DNA of 64,000 nucleotides from Thermomicrobiaceae bacterium. GTDB lineage: Bacteria > Chloroflexota > Chloroflexia > Thermomicrobiales > Thermomicrobiaceae. This document shows, one piece after another, positions 26,590 through 35,841 of this stretch. The notes under the pieces are model-generated. The model did not search any database. It was given only the letters and a program-made list of their open reading frames with translations, and was not told the origin of the DNA. Every line of letters begins with the position of its first letter. The stretch's first letter is position 1. Both the position numbers and the translations under genes were made by a program. The DNA lies in NCBI GenBank assembly GCA_014874455.1, contig JADBJL010000102.1, positions 1 through 64,000 on the forward strand, given 5' to 3'.

Positions 26590-27287
26590 GCGCGACCTGG
26601 AGCCCGGCCAAGGCCGGGCGCACCTATGCCGAGGTTCCGGAGGAGGAGAAGCGACGGCTCTTCGAGGAGGTCGTCGCCGACCCGCGGTACGAGGACTTCC
26701 TGTACGGGTGCTACGAGTGTGGCATCTGCGTCTCGGTCTGCCCCTCTGCGCGGTTCTACGACTTCAGCCCGCGGGTCATCGCTCAGGCGCTGAGCCGGGA
26801 GGACGTCGACCGGTTCTACGAGATCTTGATGGAGGACATCTGGAACTGCGCCCAGTGCTTCTCGTGCGTCCGCTGCCCGCGCGGCAACAACCCCGGCGGC
26901 CTGGTCACGTTGATCCGCGAGGTGGCGGTGCGGCACGGCCTCGAGCAGGCGCAAGAGGCGCTGCAGGGCTACAGCCGCGTCATCTACAAGATCATGCTGA
27001 AGGGCAACCAGGTCTCTCCCGATATGCTCCAGCCCGACTTCTTCCCCGACTGGGGCCCCTGGGTGCGCGAGTTCAGCCAGCACATGCACACCTGGCGCAA
27101 GGCGATCCCGGTCGACACCCTGCGCAGCGTGACCGACGCCGCCTGGCGCACCGACGACCGCACCCTCCGGGAGCTCTATACCATCTGGTTCGAGACCGGC
27201 AACATGGAGATCATCCGCGAGGTCGACGAGGGGCTGTACGAACTCCTGGTCGAAATCATGGAGGAAGAACTGGAGGCCAGAGCATGA
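26586..27287 (+). CDS. shdrC1: sHdrC1, iron-sulfur subunit of the sulfur-oxidising Hdr-like complex
   Basis: HdrC-like ferredoxin subunit, 233 residues, with two cysteine sets: GCYECGICVSVCP (Cys42, 45, 48, 52) and CAQCFSCVRCP (Cys88, 91, 94, 97), the second with four evenly spaced cysteines. It should pass electrons between the HdrB1 site and the HdrA flavin. The GTG start overlaps the previous stop and its own TGA overlaps the shdrB1 ATG. The order C1-B1-A is the standard shdr order. Confidence 0.9.
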   Translation: MSATWSPAKAGRTYAEVPEEEKRRLFEEVVADPRYEDFLYGCYECGICVSVCPSARFYDFSPRVIAQALSREDVDRFYEILMEDIWNCAQCFSCVRCPRGNNPGGLVTLIREVAVRHGLEQAQEALQGYSRVIYKIMLKGNQVSPDMLQPDFFPDWGPWVREFSQHMHTWRKAIPVDTLRSVTDAAWRTDDRTLRELYTIWFETGNMEIIREVDEGLYELLVEIMEEELEARA

Positions 27288-28510
27288 GCGAGCTGAGCGA
27301 GCGCCTCGCCCCAGTGAGCGAGATCCGCGAGAAGAAGGCCTTGCCTGTCCGCCCCGATCCGGAGACGGCCCCGCGGCCAGACCTGCGGGAGGAGCTCTTC
27401 GAGCTCGAGGCGCGCGGCGAGCTGATCGTCCAGCGGGTGCCCGAACCCTATGTCGAGGTGACGACCAAGTTCGGCCGGGTCAAGAAGGTGCCGGTCGATC
27501 ACCTGTGGCACCACAAGTCATGTGGCCAGTGCGGTCACATTCCCGGCTATACGACCTCGATCCTCTGGCTCAACCGCCAGTTCGGGATCGACTACCACGA
27601 TCCGACCGACCAGACCTCCTGCACCGGATGGAACTACTACGCCTCAGCTACCTCCAACGCGGCTGCCCAGATCCTGGTGATGTGCCGGAACTTCGCGGCC
27701 GCCTACGAGACGGGGTACTACCCGCTCATCCACTGCGGCACCAGCTACGGCCACTACAAGGAGCTCCGCGAGCAACTGGTGCACCACGCCGACCTGCGCG
27801 ACCAGGTACGGCGGGTGCTGGACAAGCTCGGCAAGCCGCTGGTCGTCCCCGAGGAGATCGTCCACTACAGCGAGTGGGTGCACGTCATGCGCCACCGCGT
27901 GGCCGAGCGCCAGGTCGTCGACATGTCCAATGTGACTGCCTGTGTCCACCCGGCCTGCCATTACTATAAGATCGTCGCTGAGGACGCCATCTACGACCCG
28001 GATATCTACGGTGGCCAGCGCACGGCCACGGTCACGGCGCTGCTCCAGGCGCTGGGGATCAACGTGGCCGACTACTCCACCTGGTTCGACTGCTGTGGCT
28101 TCGGTTTCCGGCACATCCTGGTGCAGCGCGACTTCACCCGCTCCTTCGCCGTGCTGCGCAAGATCGAGGTCATGCGGGACGAAGTCAACCCCGATATGAC
28201 GGTCACCCACGACACCGGCTGCGTCACCACGCTCGACAAGAGCCAGTTCGCCGCCAAAGCCCACAAGCGGCGAGTGGGAGTGCCAGTCCTGGCCGACTCG
28301 CAGGTGGCTGCCCTGGCGATGGGGGCCCACCCCTTCCGCGTGCTCCAGCTCCACTGGCACTCGACCGACTGGCGGCCGCTGCTCGAGAAGCTGGGGATCG
28401 ATTGGGAACGGCACTGGCAGGAGTTCGAGGAGGATCTGGCGGCGATCGAGCGCGGGGAGAAGCCGGGCCTGACCTGGGAGGATGCCGAGCGCCCGGCCAT
28501 CGCCCGCTGA
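27284..28510 (+). CDS. shdrB1: sHdrB1, CCG-domain catalytic-type subunit
   Basis: A 408-residue HdrB-like protein. After a 45-residue charged N-terminal extension come KSCGQCGHIPGYTT, DQTSCTGWNYY, TACVHPACHYYKI, FDCCGFGFRH and HDTGCVTTLD, the cysteine pattern of CCG domains that bind unusual 4Fe-4S clusters. The conserved cysteines of both domains are largely kept, so the site is probably active. In the sHdr model this subunit works on lipoate-bound sulfur. The ATG overlaps the shdrC1 stop (ATGA). Confidence 0.9.
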   Translation: MSELSERLAPVSEIREKKALPVRPDPETAPRPDLREELFELEARGELIVQRVPEPYVEVTTKFGRVKKVPVDHLWHHKSCGQCGHIPGYTTSILWLNRQFGIDYHDPTDQTSCTGWNYYASATSNAAAQILVMCRNFAAAYETGYYPLIHCGTSYGHYKELREQLVHHADLRDQVRRVLDKLGKPLVVPEEIVHYSEWVHVMRHRVAERQVVDMSNVTACVHPACHYYKIVAEDAIYDPDIYGGQRTATVTALLQALGINVADYSTWFDCCGFGFRHILVQRDFTRSFAVLRKIEVMRDEVNPDMTVTHDTGCVTTLDKSQFAAKAHKRRVGVPVLADSQVAALAMGAHPFRVLQLHWHSTDWRPLLEKLGIDWERHWQEFEEDLAAIERGEKPGLTWEDAERPAIAR

Positions 28511-28534
28511 CGCCACGACCGAGGGGAGACCGCT

Positions 28535-29602
28535 GTGCTGCAGAATGGGCATCCAGTGCTGATCATCGGCGGCGGCCCGGGCGGGCTCGAAGCGGCGCGC
28601 ACCGTGGCCTCGTTGGGCCAGCCAGCGCTGCTCGTCGAGCGGCGCAACCGGCTCGGCGGAACCCCGGACGCCGAGCACTATGCCAAGCTGACTCACGGCT
28701 TCCGCGATGCTGAGGAGGCGATCGGCGAGCTGGTCGCGGCGGTCACCAGCGACCCGCTGGTCGAGGTGCTGACCGGCACCGAGGTCGTCGCCTGCGACGG
28801 CGAGGCTGGCGCCTTCCACGTCACGCTGCGCCGCGGCCAGGAGACGCACGAGCGCGTGGCCAGCACCATCATCGTCGCGACCGGCTTCCAGCACTTCGAC
28901 CCTGGTCGCGAGACCCAGATGTACAACTACTACTCGTTTCCCGACGTCGTGACGCTCGGTGACATGGAGGCGATGTTGAAGACCCACCAGGTGGTGCGGC
29001 CCTCCAACGGGCAGCCGCCGGAGCGCGTCGCCTTCATCCAGTGTGTCGGTTCGCGCGATCGGCAGATCGGCAACGAGTTCTGCTCCAAGGTCTGCTGTGG
29101 CATCGCCTCCAAGCAGGCCATCGAGATCAAGCAGCAGCTCCCGCACGCCCGGGTGTTCATCTTCTACATCGACATGCGGATGTACGGCTACTGGGAGAAC
29201 GAGCTCTACTGGCCCGCCCAGGAGCAGTACAAGGTCAACTACGTCAAGGGGATCGTGAGCGAGATCCTGCCCAAGGGCGACAAGCTCTTGATTCGCGGTG
29301 AGGACACCACCATGGGCCGGCCGATGGAAGTGACGGTCGACCTGGTGGTGCTCTCGGTCGGCATGGAGCCGAGCAGCGGCACCCGCAAGGTCGCAAAGCT
29401 GCTCGGCCTGGCGCAGAACAAGTACGGCTATATCGAAGCCGGCGGCCCGAGCGGCCTCGATCCGGTGGCAACCTCTCGCCCCGGTGTCTTCGTCGTCGGC
29501 GCGGCCGCTCGGCCGGCCGACCTGGACGACACGTTCGCGACGGCTGGCCTGGCGGCGGCGCGGGCCGTCGCGACGGCGCGGCGGGCTGCTGTGAGCGTGT
29601 AG
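28535..29602 (+). CDS. shdrA: sHdrA, FAD-binding subunit
   Basis: A 355-residue HdrA-like flavoprotein, short as in sulfur oxidisers and without the ferredoxin domains of methanogen HdrA. The FAD site is VLIIGGGPGGLEAARTVASLGQPALLVERRNRLGG. FIQCVGSRDRQIGNEFCSKVCCGIASKQAIEIKQ provides the atypical cluster cysteines. The C-terminal PGVFVVGAAARPADLDDTFATAGLAAARA is the second flavin-contacting segment. The GTG has GAGGGGAG upstream and lies 24 nt after shdrB1. Confidence 0.92.
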   Translation: MLQNGHPVLIIGGGPGGLEAARTVASLGQPALLVERRNRLGGTPDAEHYAKLTHGFRDAEEAIGELVAAVTSDPLVEVLTGTEVVACDGEAGAFHVTLRRGQETHERVASTIIVATGFQHFDPGRETQMYNYYSFPDVVTLGDMEAMLKTHQVVRPSNGQPPERVAFIQCVGSRDRQIGNEFCSKVCCGIASKQAIEIKQQLPHARVFIFYIDMRMYGYWENELYWPAQEQYKVNYVKGIVSEILPKGDKLLIRGEDTTMGRPMEVTVDLVVLSVGMEPSSGTRKVAKLLGLAQNKYGYIEAGGPSGLDPVATSRPGVFVVGAAARPADLDDTFATAGLAAARAVATARRAAVSV

Positions 29603-29660
29603 GCTGGCTCCGCACAGCCCGCTGGCGGTACGCTCGACCAGTAATCAGGGAGGAGCAGCG

Positions 29661-29915
29661 ATGGCGCGCCCGCGTGGGTTGGTACAAAGCGGATTGGTTC
29701 AGTTTCTCGCGAGTGGCCCTGGCCGGCTGCTCCGCATCGTCGCCGGGTTGGTGCTGGTGGTCGTCGGCCTGTGGCTGGTGAGGGGTACCTGGGGCTACGT
29801 GCTGGTGGTCATCGGCCTGGTGCCGATCGCGGCTGGGCTCTTCGACTTCTGTTTGCTGACTGCCATCTTCGGTGGCCCCTTCTGGGGGCGAGATGTCCGT
29901 GCCGCCAGGCGCTAG
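29661..29915 (+). CDS. DUF2892-like small membrane protein
   Basis: An 84-residue protein with two transmembrane helices (LLRIVAGLVLVVVGLWLV and YVLVVIGLVPIAAGLFDFCLLTAIFGGP). The pattern matches DUF2892, often fused to or adjacent to rhodanese or other sulfur genes; it may form a small channel or anchor. A cysteine lies in the second helix. It sits between shdrA and the sHdr hypothetical gene, where published shdr clusters usually have nothing. The ATG has GGGAGGAG upstream. Confidence 0.72.
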   Translation: MARPRGLVQSGLVQFLASGPGRLLRIVAGLVLVVVGLWLVRGTWGYVLVVIGLVPIAAGLFDFCLLTAIFGGPFWGRDVRAARR

Positions 29916-29932
29916 CGCGGTGGGAGAGCGCG

Positions 29933-30733
29933 ATGACGCAGCAGCCGCGACCGAGTCACCTGATCAAGCCGAAGACCGGCCCAGACGACCCCGAGTTGCT
30001 GGAGACCCTGCAGGAAGGGCTCAGCCAGATCCGGCCGGACGACGTGGAAAGCATCGCCGCCGAGCTCGTCGCGCGTCGGCAGCGCTTGCACGAGGCGGTG
30101 CGAGCGCTGGGCGAGAGCCAGGCTCTTCCCCCGGTGGCGCTCGGCGAGCTGTACCGGGCTGTCACCTGCGCCCGACGCCATGTCGAAGAGCTTGCCGCGG
30201 CGCTGCCGGGTGACCGGCTGCGAGCACCGGCTCGCGCGCTCCTGACCGACAGCGGGCCGGCAAGCGCACGCCTGGCCGCCTTCGTGGCGTCGCTCCCGGG
30301 GCTCGACCGTCGCCTGGCGCTGGAATTGGGCAGCGGGTTGCTCCACCTTGCCTCACCGCGGCGACACTGGCTGTGGACACGCTGGCTGTGGGACGTCCAG
30401 CACCAGACCGGAATCCTGCCGCTGATCGCCTCGAGCGCCCGCTCGCTCCGTGGTGACGACCTGGCTGGGCAGTATCAGAGCTTGAGCGGCCTCATCGCGA
30501 TGGGCACCGAGCTGGGCCAGAACAGCGGCTTGCTTCGGCCTGCCCTGCTCGAAGACCCGGAGATCGGCCCCTTCGCGGCCGATGCGTTCCTGGCGGCCGC
30601 GTACAGCGTGTACGTGTACGGCATCACCAACTGGCGGCTGAGCCGCGAGTTCAACCGCCTGCTCCCGTCACTTCCGGATCTGGCCCGGCGCCTCGTCGGC
30701 CTGCCGCCTGCTCGTGAGCGCCTGGCAGCGTGA
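29933..30733 (+). CDS. sHdr-associated conserved hypothetical protein
   Basis: A 266-residue, mostly helical soluble protein without cysteines or recognisable catalytic motifs. It occupies the place of the hyp gene that lies between shdrA and the second HdrC/B-type gene in shdr clusters, which is the main reason for the call. The C-terminal half (LWTRWLWDVQHQTGILPLIASSARSL...AAYSVYVYGITNWRLSREFN) is the most conserved-looking part. The ATG at 29933 has GGGAGAG upstream. It may be a structural subunit. Confidence 0.7.
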   Translation: MTQQPRPSHLIKPKTGPDDPELLETLQEGLSQIRPDDVESIAAELVARRQRLHEAVRALGESQALPPVALGELYRAVTCARRHVEELAAALPGDRLRAPARALLTDSGPASARLAAFVASLPGLDRRLALELGSGLLHLASPRRHWLWTRWLWDVQHQTGILPLIASSARSLRGDDLAGQYQSLSGLIAMGTELGQNSGLLRPALLEDPEIGPFAADAFLAAAYSVYVYGITNWRLSREFNRLLPSLPDLARRLVGLPPARERLAA

Positions 30734-30745
30734 GAGGAGCTGCTC

Positions 30746-32053
30746 GTGGACTCGAGCCTGCGCAAAGTCCAGGATGTCTGGGAACAGGACACCGCGATCG
30801 TCGAGGGGGTAGACATCTCCGGCCCCTGGAACCGGATGTTCGGCCAGCGCGTGATCTGGGACTACACCCCCGAGCTGATCGACGAGATCGCCAGCCTCCC
30901 CGGGGCGGAGTCGTTCGCCTGGTGCTACCAGTGCGGCAAGTGCGTCCCGGTCTGCCCGGTCGATGTCGTCGGCGACTACGGGCCGCGCAAGCTGTACCGC
31001 AAGGCGCAGACCGGTATCAGTCTCCTCGACTCCCCCGACCTCTGGCTCTGCACGACCTGTATGAACTGCCTGCGGGTCTGCCCCAAGCAGGTGGACATGG
31101 TGCAGATCATGCCCGCCGCCCGGGAACAGGCGCTGCTCAGCGGGCGGCCGCTGCCCGCCGAGTTGCAAGAGGCGCTCGAGAACACCGCCCGCTACGGTAA
31201 CCCGTTGGGCCAGCCGCCGCGCAAGCGCGAAGCCTGGGTGAAGGATGCCGGCGTGCCGGTTCCGATCCTCCACCAGATCCAGCGGCCGGTCGAATGGCTC
31301 TGGTGGGTGGAGTGTTACCCCTCGTATCACCCCCGCGGCATCGACGCCTCGATCGCGCTGGCGCGCATCTTCCATGCGCTCGGGCTCGACTTCGGGATCC
31401 TCGGCCGGGAGGAGAAGTGCGCTGGCGACTCTCAGCGGCTGGCCGGCGAGCGTGGCCTCTTCGAGATGCTCGCCGAGGAGAATATCCGCACGCTGTCCAA
31501 GTACGAGTTCCACCACATCGTCGTGACCGACCCGCACGCGCTCAACGCGTTTCGCAAGCAGTATCCGAAGTACGGTGGCCAGTACGACGTCTGGCACTAC
31601 ACGACGCTGCTGGCTCGCGAGCTGCCGCGGCTGCGCCCGCTCTTGACGCGCCAGCTCCCCTACCGGCTGACGTTCCACGACCCGTGTTACCTCGGCCGGC
31701 ACAACGGAGAGTACGACGCGCCGCGCCAGCTCATCGAGGCGCTGCCCGGTGTCGAATTCACCGAGATGCCACGCTGCCGACAGAACTCCTATTGCTGTGG
31801 CGGCGGTGGGGGTGGCATGTGGCTCGACAGCTTCGCGGCCGGCCGCCAGCGCCGGCGCCTCTCCGAGGAGCGCGTGCTCGAGGCGGTTGCGACTGGCGCT
31901 GACACGCTGGTGATCTGCTGCCCCTACGAGGTATCGCGCTTCGAGGACGCGGTCAAGTCAACCGGGCACGAAGGGCGGCTGCGCGTCCGCGACATCGCGG
32001 AGCTGCTCGCTGAGGCGATGGGGTTGATCGGAGAGGAGCCGGCAAAGGCATGA
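30746..32053 (+). CDS. fused HdrC2-HdrB2-like protein (HdrD-type, sHdrB3-like)
   Basis: A 435-residue fusion. The N-terminal ferredoxin part has WCYQCGKCVPVCP (Cys60, 63, 66, 70) and LCTTCMNCLRVCP (Cys102, 105, 108, 112). The C-terminal part has an intact CCG domain (FHDPCYLGRHNG...NSYCCGGGGGGMW...VICCPYEV). The first CCG domain (VECYPSYHPRG...GREEKCAGD) has lost most cysteines. In many shdr clusters C2 and B2 are separate; a fused form next to etfAB-emo is, as I recall, the type II arrangement. It likely passes electrons from sHdrA to EtfAB. GTG start; its stop overlaps the etfB ATG. Confidence 0.86.
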   Translation: MDSSLRKVQDVWEQDTAIVEGVDISGPWNRMFGQRVIWDYTPELIDEIASLPGAESFAWCYQCGKCVPVCPVDVVGDYGPRKLYRKAQTGISLLDSPDLWLCTTCMNCLRVCPKQVDMVQIMPAAREQALLSGRPLPAELQEALENTARYGNPLGQPPRKREAWVKDAGVPVPILHQIQRPVEWLWWVECYPSYHPRGIDASIALARIFHALGLDFGILGREEKCAGDSQRLAGERGLFEMLAEENIRTLSKYEFHHIVVTDPHALNAFRKQYPKYGGQYDVWHYTTLLARELPRLRPLLTRQLPYRLTFHDPCYLGRHNGEYDAPRQLIEALPGVEFTEMPRCRQNSYCCGGGGGGMWLDSFAAGRQRRRLSEERVLEAVATGADTLVICCPYEVSRFEDAVKSTGHEGRLRVRDIAELLAEAMGLIGEEPAKA

Positions 32054-32817
32054 CGCTCGCGGTGATTCTCAAACAGGTACCCGATGTCGTCGAGGAACTG
32101 GCGATCGCCCCGTCGGGTACCGACCTCGATCGCGACAGTGTCTCCTACGTCGTCAACGAGTTCGACGAGCATGCGCTGGAGGAGGCCCTGCTCCTGCGCG
32201 AAGCGACTGGTGAGGACGTGGTCGTGGTCGGCGTGGATACGACGGGCGAACTCGACCAGGCCCTCTATACGGCTCTCGCCAAGGGTGCTCAACGCGCCGT
32301 CAAGCTGGTCGGTGACTTCGAGGGCTCCTGGCTGAGTACCCGCGCGCTGGCGGGGCTCCTGGCACCAGTGATCCGGGAACTGTCGCCGCGTCTCGTCCTG
32401 ACCGGGGTGCAGGCGCCCGACGACCTCGACGGGCAGCTCGCTCCCACGCTCGGTGCGCTGCTCGACTGGCCACACACCGGTGTCGTGGTCGGCACCGAGC
32501 TGGCGGACGGCGTCGTTCGGGTGCGCAAGGAGCTGTGGGGGGGCATCATGCTCGATCTGGAGCTGGCGACACCAGCGGTGCTCGGCATCCAGGCGGCGCG
32601 GGCTACGCCGCGCTATGTCCCCGTGGGGAGAGTGCGGCAGGCCATGCGGGAGAGCACCATCGAGGAAGTGGAAGTGGAGACGCCGGTCGAGAGCGCACCG
32701 AAGCTCTCCAGGTTACGGGCACCGGAGGCTGCCGGCCGGGCGGAGATGCTGACCGGCAGTCCAAGTGACGTGGCCGAGCGCATCCTCGAGATCTTGCGCG
32801 CGCGCGGGCTGTACTGA
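32050..32817 (+). CDS. etfB: electron transfer flavoprotein beta subunit
   Basis: EtfB, 255 residues: LAVILKQVPDVVEELAIAPSGTDLDRDSVSYVVNEFDEHALEEALLLRE is the canonical opening and LTGVQAPDDLDGQLAPTLGALLDWP the AMP-binding and partner-contact region. With EtfA it forms a soluble FAD electron carrier. Its ATG overlaps the stop of the HdrCB fusion, which links Etf to the Hdr complex. The protein could be a simple carrier or a bifurcating Etf; the sequence alone does not settle this. Confidence 0.95.
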   Translation: MTLAVILKQVPDVVEELAIAPSGTDLDRDSVSYVVNEFDEHALEEALLLREATGEDVVVVGVDTTGELDQALYTALAKGAQRAVKLVGDFEGSWLSTRALAGLLAPVIRELSPRLVLTGVQAPDDLDGQLAPTLGALLDWPHTGVVVGTELADGVVRVRKELWGGIMLDLELATPAVLGIQAARATPRYVPVGRVRQAMRESTIEEVEVETPVESAPKLSRLRAPEAAGRAEMLTGSPSDVAERILEILRARGLY

Positions 32818-32837
32818 GGGAGAGCGGAGGCAGGCCG

Positions 32838-33803
32838 ATGGCAGAGCACATCCTCGTTCTCGCGGAGCAACTCGAGGGCCAGCTCACCGACGTGACGTTG
32901 GAACTCATCGGCGTTGCCCGGCGGCTCGCCGCCTCGCGCGGCAGCGGTGTCGATGCGCTGGTACTCGGTGACGGGGTGAGCTCGCTCGCGGCGACGGTGC
33001 CGGCTGACCGCACGCTGCTCATGGAACACCCGGCGCTTCGCCTCTTCAACCCGGAGGCGGCCCAGCGAGCGCTGGAGGCCGTGGCCCGGGAGACATCACC
33101 CTGGTTGGTGCTGGTACCGAACACCTCGCTCGGGATGGACGTCGCGGCTGCAGTCGCCACCCGGCTGGGCTGGCCGCTGGTCGCCTATTGCCAGGCGATC
33201 GAGGAGCGCGACGGCCAGCTCGTGGCGACCAGCCAGCTCTTCGGAGGCAAGATCCTAGCCGACTGCCCTGTGGGGACAGACCACGCCGTCCTCTCCGTCC
33301 TGGCGGGCGCGTTCTCCAGCGAAGCCGCTGCTCCCGAGCCGCCGGCTCGGATCGAGCGGCTCACGCCACCGGCTGAACTCGACGCGCTGCGCGTGCGAGC
33401 AACCGGCCTGGAGCGACCCGAGGCTGCCGACGTCGATATCACGCGCGCCGAGAAGATCGTCGCGGTCGGCCGGGGTATCGAGAGCAAGGACAACCTGGAG
33501 CTGGCAGAGGAGCTCGCGGAGGGACTGGGGGCCGTGGTGGCCGCCTCGCGGCCGCTGGTGGATGCCGGCTGGCTCCCGCGCTCGCGGCAGGTCGGCAAGT
33601 CGGGGCTCAAGGTCAAGCCGAGACTCTACCTGGCACTCGGGATCAGCGGGGCGCCTGAACACCTGGAAGGGATGCGAGACGCCGAGCTGATCATCGCGGT
33701 CAACAAGGATCCCAAGGCACCGATCTTCGACGTGGCGCACTACGGCGTAGTCGCTGACCTGTTCGACGTGGCCGAAGCCCTGCAGGAACGGCTCGGAGGG
33801 TGA
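32838..33803 (+). CDS. etfA: electron transfer flavoprotein alpha subunit
   Basis: EtfA, 321 residues, with the C-terminal FAD domain: GRGIESKDNLELAEELAEGLGAVVAASRPLVDAGWLPRSRQVGKSG, then LYLALGISGAPEHLEGMRDAELIIAVNKDPKAPIFDVAHYGVVADL. All FAD-contact motifs are intact. It is 20 nt after etfB and 4 nt before the membrane oxidoreductase gene, consistent with one electron path. Confidence 0.96.
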   Translation: MAEHILVLAEQLEGQLTDVTLELIGVARRLAASRGSGVDALVLGDGVSSLAATVPADRTLLMEHPALRLFNPEAAQRALEAVARETSPWLVLVPNTSLGMDVAAAVATRLGWPLVAYCQAIEERDGQLVATSQLFGGKILADCPVGTDHAVLSVLAGAFSSEAAAPEPPARIERLTPPAELDALRVRATGLERPEAADVDITRAEKIVAVGRGIESKDNLELAEELAEGLGAVVAASRPLVDAGWLPRSRQVGKSGLKVKPRLYLALGISGAPEHLEGMRDAELIIAVNKDPKAPIFDVAHYGVVADLFDVAEALQERLGG

Positions 33804-33807
33804 CCGG

Positions 33808-35841
33808 GTGCTGACGACACCTGAGCGCATCGCGTTTCTCCTGTTGGCGCTCGCCTCATTGCTGCTGACGCTGCGTGGCGTCCGGCTGATCGTGCGTGCG
33901 ATCGGCCGGGGGTATGGGCGCCCTTCCTGGGGCGTCTTCCTGCGCCGGGTGATCCCCGTCAGCCTGGATATCCTGCTGCAGCGGCCCATCTTCCGTACCC
34001 GGCCGCTGGTGAGCCTGCTGCATGCCGGCGTCTTCTTCGCCTTCGTCTTCTACGGCCTGGTCAACGTCCTCGATCTTCTGGAGGGGTTCAACGGCTACAG
34101 CACGCTTCACGCCAGCGGCGTCGCCTCCGCCTACAACCTCGTTGCCGACCTCCTCAGTGTGGCCGCGCTGCTCGGCATGCTCGGCCTCCTGCTCCGGCGC
34201 TTCGGCCTCCGCCCCTTCCGCTTCAACCGGGCGGTGTTCCTCTTACCCAGCGTCCGCTTCGGCATCTCGCGTGACTCCGCGATCGTCGGTGGCTTCATCC
34301 TGCTGCATGTCGGCTCGCGCTGGGCCGGGCAGGCGGTGCGGATCGCCGAGAGCGGGCGCCCGGACTGGAGCCAGCCGACTGCGAGCCTGCTGGCGGCGCT
34401 GCTCGGCGGGCTCGACGCGGCGACGCTTGCCGTCGCCAGTCACGTGACCTGGTGGCTGGCGCTGGGGCTGATCCTGGCCTTCCTCCCGTACTTCCCGTAC
34501 TCGAAGCATATCCACCTCTTCATGGCACCGCTCAACCTGATCCTCCGCGAGGAGAAGCCCCTGGGGCGGCTCGAGCCCCCGGTAGGCAACGGGCAGGTGG
34601 GCGCCGCCCGGTTGGAGGAGCTGCGCTGGTACCAGATCCTCGACGCCTACGCCTGCATCATGTGCAACCGTTGCCAGGACGTCTGCCCGGCCCACGGCAC
34701 AGGCCGGGCGCTCAGCCCCGCCGCGCTGGAGATCAACAAGCGGTACTACCTCAACCGTAATCTGAACAGCTTCGCCGGGGGCACAGCGTCGCCGCCGCTG
34801 TTGGAGACCGCGACCAGCCGAGCGGCGGTCTGGTCGTGTACGACGTGCGGTGCCTGTGTGCGGATCTGCCCGGTCGGCAACCGTCCGATGCTCGACCTGA
34901 TCGATCTCCGGCGCCACCTCGTCTTCGCTGGCGACGAGATCGATCCCAATCTCCAAACGGCACTCGAGAGCCTGAGCCGGTACGGCAACTCGTTCGGCAA
35001 GTCGGCCCGGCAGCGGGCGCGCTGGGCTAAGGATCTCCCCTTCCCGGTCAAGGACGCGCGCAAGGAGCCGGTCGAGTACCTCTGGTTTGTCGGCGACTTC
35101 GCCTCGTTCGACCCGCGGATGCAGGAGAACACGAAGACGGTCGCGCAGCTCTTTCACCAGGCCGGGCTCGACTTCGGCATCCTGTACGAGGACGAATGGA
35201 ACAGCGGCAACGACGTGCGGCGCGTCGGCGAGGAAGGGCTCTTCGAGCTTCTGGTCGAGCACAACCTGGCAGCCCTGGGCAAGGCACGCTTCCGCGCCAT
35301 CGTCACCACCGACCCGCACAGCTACAACGCCCTGCGCAACGAGTACTCCGCGCTGGGGCTGGACGTTCCGGTCTACCACTACACCGAGCTACTCGCCGAG
35401 TTGCTCGAGCGTGGCCAGCTCCAGCCGTCCAAGCGGCTGCAGGCGGTCGCGACCTACCACGATCCCTGCTACCTCGGGCGGTACAACCGCATCACCGCCG
35501 CGCCGCGTCGTGTCATCCGGGCGCTGGGCCTGGAGCTCCGCGAGATGCCGCGCCACGGCGAGAACACGTACTGCTGCGGCGCCGGTGGCGGGCAGATCTG
35601 GATGGACAGCGGCGGCCAGGAGCGGCCGAGCGAGCAGCGGATCCGCGAGGCGATCGCGCTCGGTGAGGACGTGCGCTACTTCGTCGTGGCGTGCCCCAAG
35701 GACATGGCAATGTACAGCGACGCGGTCAAGACCACTGGCTACGAGCACCGGCTGACGGTGATCGATGTGGCCCGGCTCGTCGCCTGGGCCACCGGCCTGA
35801 TCGAGCTCGAGCGCGAGGCTGCTCCGGTGAGCCAGTCATGA
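33808..35841 (+). CDS. emo: membrane Etf:menaquinone oxidoreductase (EMO-like, NarI-HdrD fusion)
   Basis: A 677-residue protein. Residues 1-235 hold about six membrane helices of the NarI/DUF224 type with candidate haem histidines (LLHAGVFFAF, FILLHVGSRW, ASHVTWWLAL, YSKHIHLF). Then come two 4Fe-4S motifs: CIMCNRCQDVCP (about 282) and CTTCGACVRICP (about 344). The tail is a CCG pair, the first degenerate (YEDEWNSGND), the second intact (YHDPCYLGRYN...NTYCCGAGGGQIW). This is the layout of EMO, which oxidises reduced Etf and reduces menaquinone. GTG start. Confidence 0.88.
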   Translation: MLTTPERIAFLLLALASLLLTLRGVRLIVRAIGRGYGRPSWGVFLRRVIPVSLDILLQRPIFRTRPLVSLLHAGVFFAFVFYGLVNVLDLLEGFNGYSTLHASGVASAYNLVADLLSVAALLGMLGLLLRRFGLRPFRFNRAVFLLPSVRFGISRDSAIVGGFILLHVGSRWAGQAVRIAESGRPDWSQPTASLLAALLGGLDAATLAVASHVTWWLALGLILAFLPYFPYSKHIHLFMAPLNLILREEKPLGRLEPPVGNGQVGAARLEELRWYQILDAYACIMCNRCQDVCPAHGTGRALSPAALEINKRYYLNRNLNSFAGGTASPPLLETATSRAAVWSCTTCGACVRICPVGNRPMLDLIDLRRHLVFAGDEIDPNLQTALESLSRYGNSFGKSARQRARWAKDLPFPVKDARKEPVEYLWFVGDFASFDPRMQENTKTVAQLFHQAGLDFGILYEDEWNSGNDVRRVGEEGLFELLVEHNLAALGKARFRAIVTTDPHSYNALRNEYSALGLDVPVYHYTELLAELLERGQLQPSKRLQAVATYHDPCYLGRYNRITAAPRRVIRALGLELREMPRHGENTYCCGAGGGQIWMDSGGQERPSEQRIREAIALGEDVRYFVVACPKDMAMYSDAVKTTGYEHRLTVIDVARLVAWATGLIELEREAAPVSQS

